DNA of 64,000 bases from contig CAJVGD010000002.1 in NCBI GenBank assembly GCA_910890315.1, forward strand, positions 2,046,001-2,110,000, read 5' to 3'. Under the pieces are notes generated by a model. That model ran no database searches, was not told where the DNA came from, and saw nothing but the letters and a program-made list of their open reading frames with translations. Positions 11,152-22,352 of this stretch are shown here, in pieces (within the stretch, counting starts at the first letter, position 1; the number at the start of each line of letters is the position of its first letter). The DNA comes from Serendipita indica DSM 11827 (taxonomy: Eukaryota; Basidiomycota; Agaricomycetes; Sebacinales; Serendipitaceae). Both the position numbers and the translations under genes were made by a program.

Positions 11152-12612
11152 TCAGGAACAAACATCCTGTAATCGAGTTGCCAGTTGTTTAAAAGTGTCG
11201 TCCACTTGGGAGAGGTATGCCCCGTCATTGTGGTCAGACATGTTCCCAGTTTCGACCTCCATAGTAAAACTTGGAGCATAATAAGGCCATAAAGAATGCT
11301 CAGGAACAGGTAGATCGGGAGCAAAGGGTGATCCCAGCTGTAGGCATTGTCAGAGGACATCTAGGAGGAAAGAGTCACTGACTGCGACGCTAGTCAGGTA
11401 TGTCCAAGCCCTTGCTGCATTCGGAGAGTGGTAGCCACCTATTTTTGTGTCAAGAAGGCGTGCACGTTCGGCAACTCGAAAGGGCTCTCACCTCCACCAA
11501 GGAAAAGGGTTCTTGCACCCCAAGCTAGAATCCCTCTTACGTACCAGCCCAGACTACCCTCATCTTCTGCATTCAACCCCCAGTTCCAGATTGCCAGAGG
11601 GTCGCCGCTCAGGCCATCAACTCCACATTGCACGACAACAAAGTCTGGTCGAAACGCCTCTTTCACCCTCTCAATACTACCCCATATCGAGTGAAATGTC
11701 TTGTTCGAGGCACCTCGTGCAAGAGGAATCGAGAGGTGAATGGGTCTGCCGTGTCTGCGGGGGTAAGCTCTGCCAGGGGATGAGCGGGGAAGAACCCAGG
11801 CGACGCATGATGAATGGAGAGTGTGAGGATACGAGAAGGTTGCTGTTGTTTGGCGAATGGGATTGAAACGCCGTCTGCAAAGTGAAGATCGAGATCGAGA
11901 TACATTACTCGGGGGCGACGAGGTCCTTGAGCTCGCTTGAGGCGGAGCAGTACAAGTGGGATATCTGCTACATAACAGAACCCAGATGCCTCTCCCTTTT
12001 GTGCATGATGCCTGTCCGACGATAAGTCGTGTGGTACTGACTTTAGGAACGTCATACCGTCCACCGTCCCAGGCTAGAGCAACGTCTGCCTTTTGCTCGA
12101 TTAGTAGCTGAGCAGCAGTGAGAGCGCAACCAGCGATCAAGGGTACGTAGAGATGAAGGCCTGCAAACCAAGGACAATCCTGAGTTGGTAAGATCGCAGA
12201 GTTCATGTAGTATTAACGTACATCTTCTATTCCAAATTCCTTTGCTTGACCGCCTGGTTGGCGACGCGGAGCTGGATCTAGCACGTAGTCTATGATCATC
12301 TCAGCCCAGAGTCATTACGGACGAGTATTTCTTGACCGAGATAGTCTCCATCATGAAATGTCGCGAGATCCTCTCTATTTGCCACCGTTGGACGCACAGG
12401 TATAGCTCCGGAAGCATTCTTACGCGATCTCAGCAGTCCACAGGCGACAACGAGCTGGTGTACGAGCTTTGACCTGCCACGGTTTGATGGTAGTAATGAA
12501 GAAACCTAGATTGCATTTGGTTAACAAGCCAGTCGAAGTTTCATCATACCTTTATGAGCTCCTCTGAGACAATGTATGCGACTTGTCTACGTGATTCTGA
12601 TACTTCATCCAT
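11152..12612 (-). CDS. HDAC8-like class I histone deacetylase
   Basis: This is a zinc-dependent deacetylase of the arginase-like fold. The ATG at 12612 begins MDEVSESRRQVAYIVSEE. Then come the acetyl-lysine pocket segment DCPWFAGLHLY, WDGGR-HHAQKGEASGFCY with the paired catalytic histidines (an intron splits the Arg codon), zinc ligands in YLDLDLHFADGV, SIHHASPGFFP, the third zinc-ligand motif GVDGLSGDP, and GGGGYHSPNAAR with the catalytic tyrosine. The C-terminus reads LGSPFAPDLPVPEHSLWPYY, then PSFTMEVETGNMSDHND, ending at 11152. This last exon is in a different frame from the longest open frame there, and the spliced version matches HDAC8-type proteins throughout. It is head-to-head with SAM50 and lies upstream of HMG1 on the same strand. 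Confidence 0.93.
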
Positions 12613-12693
12613 ACGGAATCGATGTAATCTCTTCGTAGACTGTGGCCAAAGTCTGGTCGAAGTCGAGGCTGGATTCAACTTTTGACTTCGACC
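12613..12693. promoter_or_regulatory. 81-bp bidirectional promoter region, HDAC / SAM50
   Basis: The start codons of the leftward deacetylase and the rightward SAM50 gene are separated by 81 bp. It must contain or abut both core promoters. No TATA box is visible, and the region is mixed sequence with a few GTCGAAG/CTTCGAC-like words near the SAM50 side. Confidence 0.5.
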
Positions 12694-14612
12694 ATGACCG
12701 GCACTCAAGTGCTGGACGACGAGGTTTGCGCATTTTTCGTCTCAAGCTGTTGCAATGCTTCTAATACGTTCTACTTTGATTCACAGCTATCTGCATCACC
12801 AATCGAGGTTCGAGGCCCTCTGCAGTCAACGCGCAGCCCCAAGGATGGCGAGCCGGAAGACTTATTCGCAGAAAGACTCTTGGAATGGCAGAAAAATCGA
12901 ATACAGAGGCAGATGAAAGGCGAATATAGGAGCCAGGTCTACCGTCTCAACGAACTTGTACGTATGGTGACTGCATACCTTTGCAACGACTGTAGGCTGA
13001 CTATTATCCACCCTTATAGATTGGAGGCAATCTTTCTACTCCATTGCGCATCTCGGAAATTCAGATCCAAGGCGCGAATAACACTCGTCCCGGATTCTTG
13101 GCCCGTGTGGTGAAACCACATCTCACAAACCCTGATCCATGCGAAGACCCGACGTTGGAGTCTGTTCTACACCAGACGCGTCAAATAACATACGCATTGG
13201 CCAGGACCGACTTGTTCAAAAATATTGTTCCAGAACTTCAAACTCCCAAAGATCCTCTAGCGTCTATACATGACGTTGATATTGTGTTCAAATGTGAGGA
13301 GCGAGGTAGACTCAGCCTGAAGAGTGCAACCGAAGTCGGAAACGGGGACGCCACGGCGGTAAGTGAGGGTATGCTCTCGTGACTCGTCAATGCTGACCTC
13401 GTCTATAAGAGTGCAAACGCCAAAGTCAGAAACGCGTTTGGAGGAGCGGAGGACCTGGAAGGGAGCGTGTCGTTTGGAACAAAAACAAGGCATACCTATC
13501 GACTGGCTCTGTCTGCTCCATTGACGGGGACGATGCTCACACGAGGAGAGTTGTCGGCTTACGCGGTGGACAATGACTATCACGCCTGGGCGAGCTGCAA
13601 GGAGGGCCTCAAGGGCGTCAAAGCTGCGGTGTCTGTACGTCTCACCTCATTCCTCTCGACTTGAAACTCATCCAATTCAAGACAATTACCGCACTTGGAC
13701 AACATGAAGTGTCATATCAAGCAGTCCTACGGCACATACATTCTCTAAAGGATGAAGCGTCCTTGAGTACCCGACAATCTGCTGGCACGACGCTAAAGTC
13801 TTCCCTCAACTATACATTCGTTCACGACACACGAGATGACGCGATAATGGGCCATAGAGGTGCATATCTCAAATTCAACAGCGTACGTTTTCAGCATGGA
13901 GTATAGATTGAGACTGACTGGCGTAGGAACTGGCTGGACTTGGAGGCGATAGCTCGTTCGCAAAAGTGGAAGGAGAGTCTCAAATCTCTCGAAGGCTCCT
14001 CAAGGGCTTGGTGAGTCAACAAACTGGCCCTATCTTGTTTCTCACGGACCTCCTAGCACGCTTCATTGGCAGGGAGAGCGGGCCTCTTGTACTCCTTGGA
14101 TAATAGACCCTCGATTTTCAGCGACCGCTTCAAGTTGGGAGGACCAATGAATGTGCGATCCTTCAGATACAACTCAATTGGCCCTCGCGATCACGGTATG
14201 CCTAACCTTTTTACTCCGGATACGACACACTGAGATGGATTCTAGGCGATGCTGTGGGTGGGGACGCGTATTGGGCTGTTGGTCTCAGCCTCATAGGCGA
14301 CCTCCCGGGCAAAGCGCATTGGCCATTGAAGCCACATGTATACGTCAATGCCGGGAAGCTTGATAACATTGACAGAGGTCGGTAGATTTGAGAGTACTCG
14401 ATTGGATAAATTACTAACATCGGGTAGGACGACCATTATCAGAGCTGCCGAGCAGACTGGCATCTCGACCATCGGTCTCGGTAGGACTGGGATTAATATA
14501 TCGGTTTGACCCGATTCGACTCGAGGTCAACTTTGGGATGCCGCTCGCAGCCAACAGAAGCGACGGTTACCAGCGCGGTTTCCAAATAGGGTTCGGCCTA
14601 GAGTGTTTATAA
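12694..14612 (+). CDS. SAM50: SAM50, beta-barrel assembly core of the mitochondrial outer membrane
   Basis: SAM50 (Tob55) is the Omp85-family channel that inserts beta-barrel proteins into the mitochondrial outer membrane. After a short first exon (12694-12723) the protein has a POTRA-like region: ISEIQIQGANNTRPGFL, ARTDLFKNI, then HDVDIVFKCEERGRLSLKSA. The barrel follows, with many strands such as GSVSFGTKTRHTYRLALSAP, SSLNYTFVHDTRDD and GHRGAYLKF. Near the end come FKLGGPMNVRSFRYNSIGPR and GGDAYWAVGLSLIGDLP, equivalent to the conserved VRxF/GPRD segment of the family. The last strand ends GFQIGFGLECL. About eight short introns interrupt it. Length is near the usual 480-520 residues. Confidence 0.95.
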
Positions 14613-14670
14613 GGGATATATAGACGTACATGGTTGACTGCGCACCTGAGGGTCCATGTAATAAGTGCTT

Positions 14671-15138
14671 TCATCGGGCTCGGCAAAGAACCTCTCCACC
14701 AAGACCAAGTCTGACCGCTTCGCGTGCTTCGAGGTACTGGTTGAGTTTACTTCTCGTTTTCACGACAGCGATTTCGCCCATTTGTAATGGAGCAACGACC
14801 CAGGCGGCCCGTCGCCCGGTACAAATGCGTTTAATCTCATCAACGTCCATGTAAATTCGATTAGAGGGCTTGGAGATGACTTTCATGTTGGTTAATACGG
14901 GCCGGTCGTCGCGGTACTTGAGCTCTGCCCAAATTCTTCTTTTTGCTTCTGTCGCGGTTTGCCAGGCGGTGGGTGATGGTCCAGCCATTGTTCCACGCGT
15001 GATGCAAGAGATGAACCCAGATTGAAGGAGGACGTTGAGGATGGCGAGGTTTTGCGTTGTATGCGGGACGCCAACGTGAGCTAGGCGTGCTCGGAACGCA
15101 TTTTGGATACGGGAACAGATATCGTGGGCTCGTGGCAT
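14671..15138 (-). CDS. MRPS8: Mitochondrial small-subunit ribosomal protein uS8m
   Basis: A single open frame of 155 residues starts MPRAHDICSRIQNAFRARLA. It shows the uS8 pattern throughout: VLLQSGFISCITRGTM near the N-terminus, RRIWAELKYRDDRPVL in the middle and a C-terminal GGEVLCR that matches yeast MRPS8 (LDGEVLCRVK). The family binds the central domain of the small-subunit rRNA in the mitochondrial ribosome. The start at 15138 is the first ATG; upstream in-frame codons include only a TTG. No intron is needed. It is head-to-head with the DcpS gene, and its stop lies 58 bp past the SAM50 stop, in convergent orientation. Confidence 0.93.
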   Translation of the reverse strand: MPRAHDICSRIQNAFRARLAHVGVPHTTQNLAILNVLLQSGFISCITRGTMAGPSPTAWQTATEAKRRIWAELKYRDDRPVLTNMKVISKPSNRIYMDVDEIKRICTGRRAAWVVAPLQMGEIAVVKTRSKLNQYLEAREAVRLGLGGEVLCRAR

Positions 15139-15225
15139 CTCTATTTCCAAGTTTTCTAGGAGATTTGAGGGCCGTCCACGCTTTCTCTTGTTGTGGGTTG
15201 GGAGCAAGAACTGAATTGTCGAAAG
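15139..15225. promoter_or_regulatory. 87-bp bidirectional promoter region, MRPS8 / DcpS
   Basis: The region between the divergent ATGs of the mitochondrial ribosomal protein gene and the decapping scavenger gene. It holds a TG-rich stretch (TTGTTGTGGGTTGGG) and no clear TATA box. Confidence 0.5.
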
Positions 15226-16410
15226 ATGGACCTCGTACGTGCGTTTAAGCCAGTCAAAGTCCTAAGCCATGGTATGCAGTTCAATTTATCATATACCTAA
15301 ACTCATCCTTTCCCAGATCCCGTGGCTCATTCCATCGTACTACTAGGCACGACGAGCCACGCTCATGGAGACCAGGCGATCCTTATCCTCAAAAAGACTT
15401 CGTTTTCACTGGACTCTATCGAACAAATCGCGTGGGAGAAACTGGAGTCTCTAGAGTCCAACGATATCGTAAGTGACAAATGGCCAAAGAGTGTAGATCA
15501 CGATTATATCAGTATCACATTCTACTCGGATGGCTCGACACGAGTCGAACAGACCCCGATGTCAAGCTTGATCTTATATGCCCCGCCACTGAGACGCATA
15601 TCCGCAAGGCAGGCAGTGACGCCAAGGAGTACATCAACCGCTAAGCCGTTTCATAGTATACACAGCAAAGGCTCAAGCTAGTCCGGGAAACCCCAGAACT
15701 CTACGAATCCATCGTCCGACCGTACATCGATTCATTTCCTTCAGAACGCACCAACTGGTATGAAGAGTCATCATAGACTCATATTCTTACATATATTCAG
15801 GGTCCGTAACATTCTAACATACAAGACCGAGTCTGAGAAGCTCCTCTACGATTGCCCCGATTTTGTTATTCTCCCCGACTTCAAATGGGACATCAAAGAT
15901 GTTAACACTCTCTATCTTCAAGCTATAGTACGTGATGGTACCATCAAGTCGCTAAGAGACATTCGCTATTCGCATCTTGCAATGCTTCGGCAAATACGAA
16001 GCCAGGCCACCAAGGTCGCAGCTAAATGGGGGATAGAATCTGGTGGACTGAGACTCTATGTGCACTATCAGCCATCTTACTGTACGTTTCTCATCAAGAA
16101 CTGTGCCAATCTCTGACCACCCCTAACAGATCATTTCCATGTCCATATCGTTCAGGTTAACTACACAGGATTCCCAGGAACCAGTATAGGTCAAGCGCAT
16201 CTCTTAGATGATATTATCTCGCTCCTAGAGGTACACGGGAATCTGCAGCCTCCAATTTTTCAAAAACTGGCTCTTTCCTATACGCTTGGTAGGTTATCTA
16301 TTGAAACTCTGCATATAGCTCTGAATTTGCGACACTCAGGCGAATTTCATGCTCTGTATGAGCCCATGACCAACGCCCTGGCACAATTAGAAATGGTTGA
16401 TCAAGAATAG
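15226..16410 (+). CDS. DCS1: Scavenger mRNA decapping enzyme (DcpS, HIT family)
   Basis: DcpS hydrolyses the m7G cap left after 3'-to-5' mRNA decay. The N-terminal domain (MDLVRAFKPVKVLSH, then ILILKKTSFSLDSIEQIA) matches the dimerising half of the family. The C-terminal HIT domain has CPDFVILPDFKWD, YLQAIVRDGTIKSLRDI and, after an intron, the histidine triad PSYYHFHVHIVQV, whose middle His is the nucleophile. GQAHLLDDII and the closing GEFHALYEPM also match. Six exons with introns of about 45-60 nt reconstruct one frame to the stop at 16410. Length is about 300 residues, typical of fungal Dcs1. Confidence 0.93.
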
Positions 16411-16521
16411 CAGTGGCCTTTTCATCTAGCGAATGAAATTGATTTATCTATGCCCTGGGGTAACAGTGAGGCGGACCACATCCGCGAGTGTCTCGTCCCT
16501 TTTGTCCCTGTCCACGTAGCC

Positions 16522-17114
16522 ATGATTCCTAGCCTCTGGTTTATGTGGGTACATAATGGCTCTGAATCAAACTTGACACTTGTCTAGTCTATTGCTGTCG
16601 TCTTTTTCTTCGCGGATTGTTGTGGCATTCTCCTCGGCGAATGATTCGCACCTAGTCGCCGACAATTGGAGTTGTCATCCTTTTGGTCTGTGTGAGGCGT
16701 GTCCAGAGGATTCGGTAGACTGTCAAACTTGTACTGCGTTACTATCTGATATGGGTTTTAGCTACACGAGCCGTTTTGTCAACCCTTTGGAAATCGACGG
16801 CTGGTCCATTGCTTGCAGAGCGAAGAAGAAAACGACCGCGTTCAACACGGAGGAGTTCACCCTGTCATAGGTGAGATCCCAGCTTGGGAGGCCTGTGGGC
16901 GAATTGTCTCACAGGAAATGGCCGATTTTTGGGAGTTTGTGGTACGCATCACCCTTTTTTTAGCACATCATCAGTCATTGAGAAGAATTTCTAGCTCTGT
17001 AACGCCCTTATAGCTTCATTATCACTCTTCGTGCTGTACAATCGCTCGAGAGCTGTCGCCAGTCGCAGACGGAAAGCTCTCGCTGCGCGAATCGGCGTAC
17101 AGAGACCTTGGTGA
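16522..17114 (+). CDS. Small type I membrane protein, JTB-like
   Basis: Four exons give about 135 residues: a signal peptide (MIPSLWFILLLSSF...VAFSS), a Cys-rich external part (WSCHPFGLCEACPEDS, then PFCQPFGNRRLVHC), the segment IPAWEACGRIVSQEMADFWEF, one membrane helix (LCNALIASLSLFVLY) and a short basic tail (RSRAVASRRRKALAARIGV). The order of Cys-rich ectodomain, WxF before the helix and Arg/Lys tail resembles the JTB (jumping translocation breakpoint) family. The match is by pattern only. The start is the first ATG that gives a signal peptide, and the three introns all restore the frame. Confidence 0.6.
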
Positions 17115-17227
17115 CATCCGCGTCTTTATTTATATGTATAAAATGATACGACTAATTCACTCCCTAAGAAGCGGACAGCAAACTAAGCGCCAGAGACTGG
17201 CTGCCTCCTTTGACCACTACCACGAGC

Positions 17228-18664
17228 ATGGGCGACATTGATGAGCTGCCAGATTATCCAGAGGGGGAGGATAACGCGCCTCTAATGCTTCTAGCACTCG
17301 ACGGCGGCGGGGTCAGAGGAGCGAGTGAGCTGGTCATCCTCGAAGAACTCATGCACAGAATACGCTTCAAGATCTGGACAAATCAGAAGAAGCAAAACCC
17401 GAGGTTGAAGTTCTCGCAAGTACCTGAACCTAAGCCCTGCGACTATTTTGTAAGGGAGTCCATTTATTTGCCTGCATAGCTGACTTGACCAGGATCTCTG
17501 TGGAGGCATGTACTGTTGACTTCTACACCTGAATCTCTCTCAACGATCAATAGGTACATCGACAGGGGGTATCATCGCCATTTTACTTGCAAGGCTAAGG
17601 TTACCAGTCTCGGTCTGCCTGGAAATCTACGGGAAACTCTCACAAGACATATTTCCCCCTGCAAGCTACCTTTCGAGTATACTGAACTACAAGGGACTCG
17701 TCCATTCGCGCTTCGATCACAGAATCTTGACGAGGGCCATCCAGGACACCCTTTCTTCCTGTGATCTGGTCGATTCTCAGGACCGTCGTCCAGATGCGCC
17801 TCTTCTAACAGAAAAATCTGGACCTGAAAGGCGGTGTCATGCGTACGTTTGTTGATTCAACATTCACTGTACAAATAACCGCTGGATAGCTTCGTGACTG
17901 CAACACCATACAATGCCGCACAGCGGAACCAACCGAGACTCTTTAGAACATACCAAGCAAGGTCAAATGTACAAATGAACGGCGCCTCGCCAATGATTTG
18001 GGAGGCCGCGAGGGCTACGAGCGCCGCACCAACCTTCTTTGATCCTATAACCATCAAGCTCGGCGAGGCTGAAGAGACGTTTGTCGATGGTGGCTTTGGC
18101 TGCAATAACCCAGTATTTCAAGTACTGCAGGAGGCACAGAATCAGTTCCCTGGTCGTCAAATTGGTTGTCTTGTTAGTATCGGTACAGGAATGCCGGCCG
18201 TGAGAGAAGTCCGTGACTCCGAAAATGTCAATATCTTTCAACGTATGGCCTTTTCTCTGACTCAGGCAGCCGACCAGATCACGGTGTATGAGAGGATTGC
18301 TACTACATGGTACTTGACTCCCCGGCGAACCAGACATATTCTAATATCTTACAGCGAGGTGGCCCATCAGGAGATGTCAAAACGCGCGCTACGTGACCCC
18401 GATCTCGAGGGGCGATACTATCGATTCAACGTTCAGCAAGGTACGCAGTACATGTCGCTGGAGAGGTGGGATATGCTTGGTGAACTGCGTGTTTACACGC
18501 AAGCGTACGTTTGACTGTTGGAATCGCGTCTTAACATGACAGAAATTCATAGGTATATTGAGAGCCAAGTGATTGGAGGAACGACTGTCAATTCACAGTT
18601 GCAAAAGCTCGCCGGTATTTTATATGCGCATCGACGGCTACGTGCGGGTGAAGTGATACGGTGA
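17228..18664 (+). CDS. Patatin-like phospholipase
   Basis: A serine-aspartate lipid acyl hydrolase. The oxyanion-hole glycines are in ALDGGGVRGASELVIL. The nucleophile motif GGTSTGGIIAILLARL is formed across an intron, and the catalytic aspartate is in FVDGGFGCNNPVF. Around them are PKPCDYFDLC, RATSAAPTFFDP and GCLVSIGTGMP, all standard for fungal patatins. The C-terminus is a short helical region without ankyrin or TPR repeats. The reading frame around the nucleophile requires a GC-AG intron (17506-17553). About 430 residues. The stop lies only 7 bp from the stop of the convergent VWA-RBR gene. Confidence 0.9.
17506..17553 (+). other. GC-AG intron inside the patatin nucleophile motif
   Basis: The exon ends ...TGTGGAG and the intron begins GCATGT and ends AATAG. 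Joining gives Gly-Gly-Thr-Ser-Thr-Gly-Gly. The only nearby GT donor (two bases on) would break the frame just before the catalytic serine. The intron is 48 nt long. Confidence 0.75.
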
Positions 18665-18671
18665 TATTTCA

Positions 18672-21600
18672 CTAATACTCGTCATCCTCGCCTACATCAT
18701 AGATTCCCCCGTGTGCGTTCGCCATGTGATCGTAGATCTTGTTCGCGGGGTAAGCGCCACCACAAACAAAGCAAAAATGTTCTCCACATCTACTAAGGGT
18801 GAGACGCTGCCCGTCAGCATAGGAGAGAAGCTTACCGGCATGTGATATGATTGCATCCATCCACCTTGTATAAAAGTGAAGATTGTCAGCATTCAGATTT
18901 TTCTGAAAGCAAACCAAAGAAACACACCTTCTCGACAGCAATACCGCAGCGCTTATTGGGACACTGTTGGAACTTTACGACCCTATTCTGTTCCACCACA
19001 CGCAGCCGGTTTCGAATCTCCTCCAGCCGTGCTAGTCGTTGGGCTTCTCGCGCATCTTGATCCTCTTGCCGGGTTCTCTCTTGAGCTCTTTGCAATGCCT
19101 CTGCTTCAGCGCGGAGTCGGGCTTGCAACGCTTCGGCAGCGTCCTTGCAGTCCTGGCACATAAAATTACGGATTTGGGGCAGTCCCGCATCAGCACAGGC
19201 ACGTTCAATCGCAGGTTTAGCAAACTGTGGTCCATGGTAAGTGAAAATGGCTGGTAAAAGTTGTCACGTACGCCGCAAGTGAGACACCAGGCATAGTAGT
19301 GGGTCCTGTCGGTCAACGCAGGTCTCAAGTCACCGACGGTGAGAGACTGTGGATTATGCTTGATAAGGATCTTGCGGACAGGAGGACGTCTGCAAAATGG
19401 ACACGCTAGTTGCAGAGGATTGAGGAGTCGACCGGGTTTGTTCTCTCCATACCATCTCTGGAGACACTCCTCATCGACTTGCTGCTTGCATCCGCTCCTT
19501 CCACACGCGGGGAGAAGTTTGTGATAAGATGTGTCATCAAAGCAGAGAGCACATGTTCCCATTTCGACTTCTCCCGTCTCCACTCTGCCCTCTATCTTCA
19601 GGCGTAGAACGTCGGCATTGAAGATCTTCTTGAAATGCAGAGTGAGTTCCTTCTCGGTAGGAATCCCTATGAAGACTGAAGCTCCATACTTGGAGAAAAG
19701 CTTGAAAGCAGATGAGTTCTTGAATATATCAAACTTTTGAGGATCAAATCCGAGCCATCCACTTCCATTTTCCGCCACAAGGTCGAGAGTATTCGTCTCC
19801 TCGTCCACCAGAGTCTTCTTGCCGGATGAGCATGCGAAGCAAAGGAACTGTTCAGATGGTACGGTACGATATGCCTCTGGGACAATAATGCGGTTGCTGC
19901 ATCGAGTGCATGCTACCCAGGGACAGGCACCCGGGGCGATAGCCGTGTTCCCGTGTCGACAATAGTGGCACTTGGGACGAACTCGAAGGTCCCCTGCTCG
20001 TAGAACAACATACTGTGCGCGACACGTTGGTACGGAGCATTCGACCCACTTGGACTCCTGCTCCGTGGGCTCGATCGGGACTGCATTGGAATCGCCGAGA
20101 GCAAGCTCCTTCGCACCCTTTACGTGCTTTGCAATCGCCTCCAAGCGCTGTTTCTCATATGCACAAGGCCCACAGGTGTCTCCCTCCGCCATGATTGTGA
20201 CACTGCGCCTCTTCTTGCAAATAGAGCAGGTAATCTGAAGGTCACCGACACCACTAGTCTTCTCTGGTGTCCATGGTACTGTAGCGCTGAGCGAGGACTT
20301 GAGGTTGAGTTCGATGAGTCGATAGCGTCTCATGCCTTTATAAACTGCGCTCTCTTCCTCTGTCAGAGCAACTCCGGGAGGGAGGCTGGTGAGGAGCTTG
20401 GCACACTCGAAACTTAGGTTCTCGGGAATTTCGATGTCGAGCCAAGTGCCCTTCTGCCTATTGAGGAGTTCGCGGGCAGGTTCGTCGAGGAAAGGAACAC
20501 CAACAACCATGGAGAGGGCTGCAAAGAGAGCTGCGGCTCGCCCTGAGAACATAGTTCCAGGAACGACTAGGTGGGGGAGAACCTTGAATAAATCGAATGG
20601 CTTCAATGACAGAGGCAAGTATCGCTGCGATGGGAGAAGAGTGACATCCTCTTCCACAACCTATGGACGTCTTAATAACTTGTTGATAGATAAAAAAGGG
20701 CATACTTTGAGGTGTGTCAAGATTGACGCCAATTTCTTCAAGACGCCAGGGTATAAGCTTCTGGCAACTTCAAGCAGCTCTGCCCTCGTAAGGTCCACAC
20801 CAGAATCGAGATCTAAATAGACCCTCGGTCCCCCCTTAGGAGCAGCCTCGACGAGCTCTGTAATTTCCTGCTCGGAGTTGTATGATTCCTCGAGCCATTC
20901 CGTGAGCGTCTTCCGCCTCTCTGGATCCGTTTCCTTTCCGACCTGGTTACTGAAGGAATTGACCAAATCGTCGCGATAAGGGTTCAATCTGTCCTTGCAA
21001 ACTGCGCGCCATAGCTGATATTCGTCAGTTGTCTGCGCTGTCCGCTAGCGACTGTTCATACCTGGCCAAATATGGGATTGTATGTCAATGCAAGAACATT
21101 GTGCGAGATGATTTGGTGGAGTGCTTGGTTGACTTTGCCTCTATACTCCTTCTCTGCAGGGTCTAGGAACCTTTTGGAGAGATTGGGAAGGGATGTCGCC
21201 ACCTGGAACGAGACGTCCTCAAGAGATTTTAGAGGGAGAGTCACCAAATCCTTTTTGTCTTTTGCGTTTCCTTTGCGAGGCAGAAAGCCTTGAGAACCGG
21301 CTTCTTCGTCGACTATGGCAGGAGATGCTTGCAGTGGGTTGACCTGAAAGTGAATCGTCTCCGTCCGGTACTTTGGAGGTTCAATCTTCTCCCCCATCCA
21401 GGCAAGGAGAAGATCGAGCGTAAGCTGGCTAATCTCGACACTATTTTCCGCTGGCGTTGTGAAGACAGTGCCATCCGTAAGACCAGACAGCAAAGTGAAG
21501 AATCGTGTAGCTGTCTCTTGCATCCTCTGTTGGACTATAGAAAAGACAGTGCAATTGCTCGCACGAATCTGCATGCAAAGCTTGACCCAATCTTTTTCGA

Positions 21601-22229
21601 GGCCAGCCTTCAGCAATGCTGCTTCTTCCTTGGGACGATTGGAGTAGTATCCACCACCAAATGTACTGTGATGAGGGCCTGCGTCGGCATACCTTGTGAC
21701 CGGTCAGTCAATGCTATGATAAAGGAGGCCCTTGTGCGCTCACCAAATTACCAGCGTGCGCCGGTCAGTGTCAACTTGTTTCAGTATTTCATTGAGAGCC
21801 GTTTTGCATGCCTCTGGAACGTCCCCACCCCCACGGGGATCGACTGATTTTGCAAGTTTGACAATGTCTGGGTTATCCCAGCCACTCCATTCGATTACAT
21901 CGTTGATTTCTGGCCCACAGTCATAGTCTCTGTATGCCAAAAGGCCAACACGCTGTGTTACGGTCAGGAGCCTTGCACAGACAAAAGACAAGTCGTAGGG
22001 GAAAGTAAGATGGAGCAACGAGTTTCAACCGCATGGATACAACACTCACAGAAAATGCACCAGAAAGAGATCCTAAACAGATAATTTCCGGAAGAGCTTT
22101 AGCCAGGCCGTCCAAGTCTTGAGACCGAGGCTCGTCAGGTATAACTCCACGGACGAAGCGAAACTCACAAGTCCCCATCGACGCAGTTGCATCGGTGACG
22201 AGCAGTAGATCCCAGGTAGCAGAAGACAT
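18672..22229 (-). CDS. VWA / zinc-ribbon / RBR-like E3 ubiquitin ligase
   Basis: About 1,050 residues in roughly eight exons. The N-terminus is a von Willebrand A domain: WDLLLVTDATASMG (a DxTxS MIDAS variant), VGLLAYRDYD, and DPRGGGDVPEA. A helical middle follows. Then come three CxxC-type zinc knuckles in a row (CSICKK...CGPC; CSVPTC...CHYC; CTRC...CFAC). The C-terminal part has a RING1-like unit (CALCFDD...CGRSGC...CPFC), an IBR-like pair (AWCLTC...MCQDC), an Arg/Glu/Ala coiled coil, and a RING2-like unit CPNKRCGIAVEKVDGCNHI, TCRRCGEHFCFVCGG. In RBR ligases the cysteine of the GCNH segment accepts ubiquitin. RING1 has fewer clear ligands than usual. Ligase activity is inferred from the C-terminal motifs. 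Confidence 0.85.
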
Positions 22230-22352
22230 TTTAGAATCAGAGTTGGAGTCAGAGAGTCTCGACGACGAAAGTGCTATTTAAACTATTCGACAGGACATTA
22301 GGCGCGGACACAGCTGACTCCTCTGCCCCTGTGGAGAAGCAATTGAGATCCT

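Noticed and set aside
11118-11360. Membrane-like C-terminal exon of the deacetylase
   Set aside because: The alternative frame after splicing matches HDAC8-type C-termini and replaces it.
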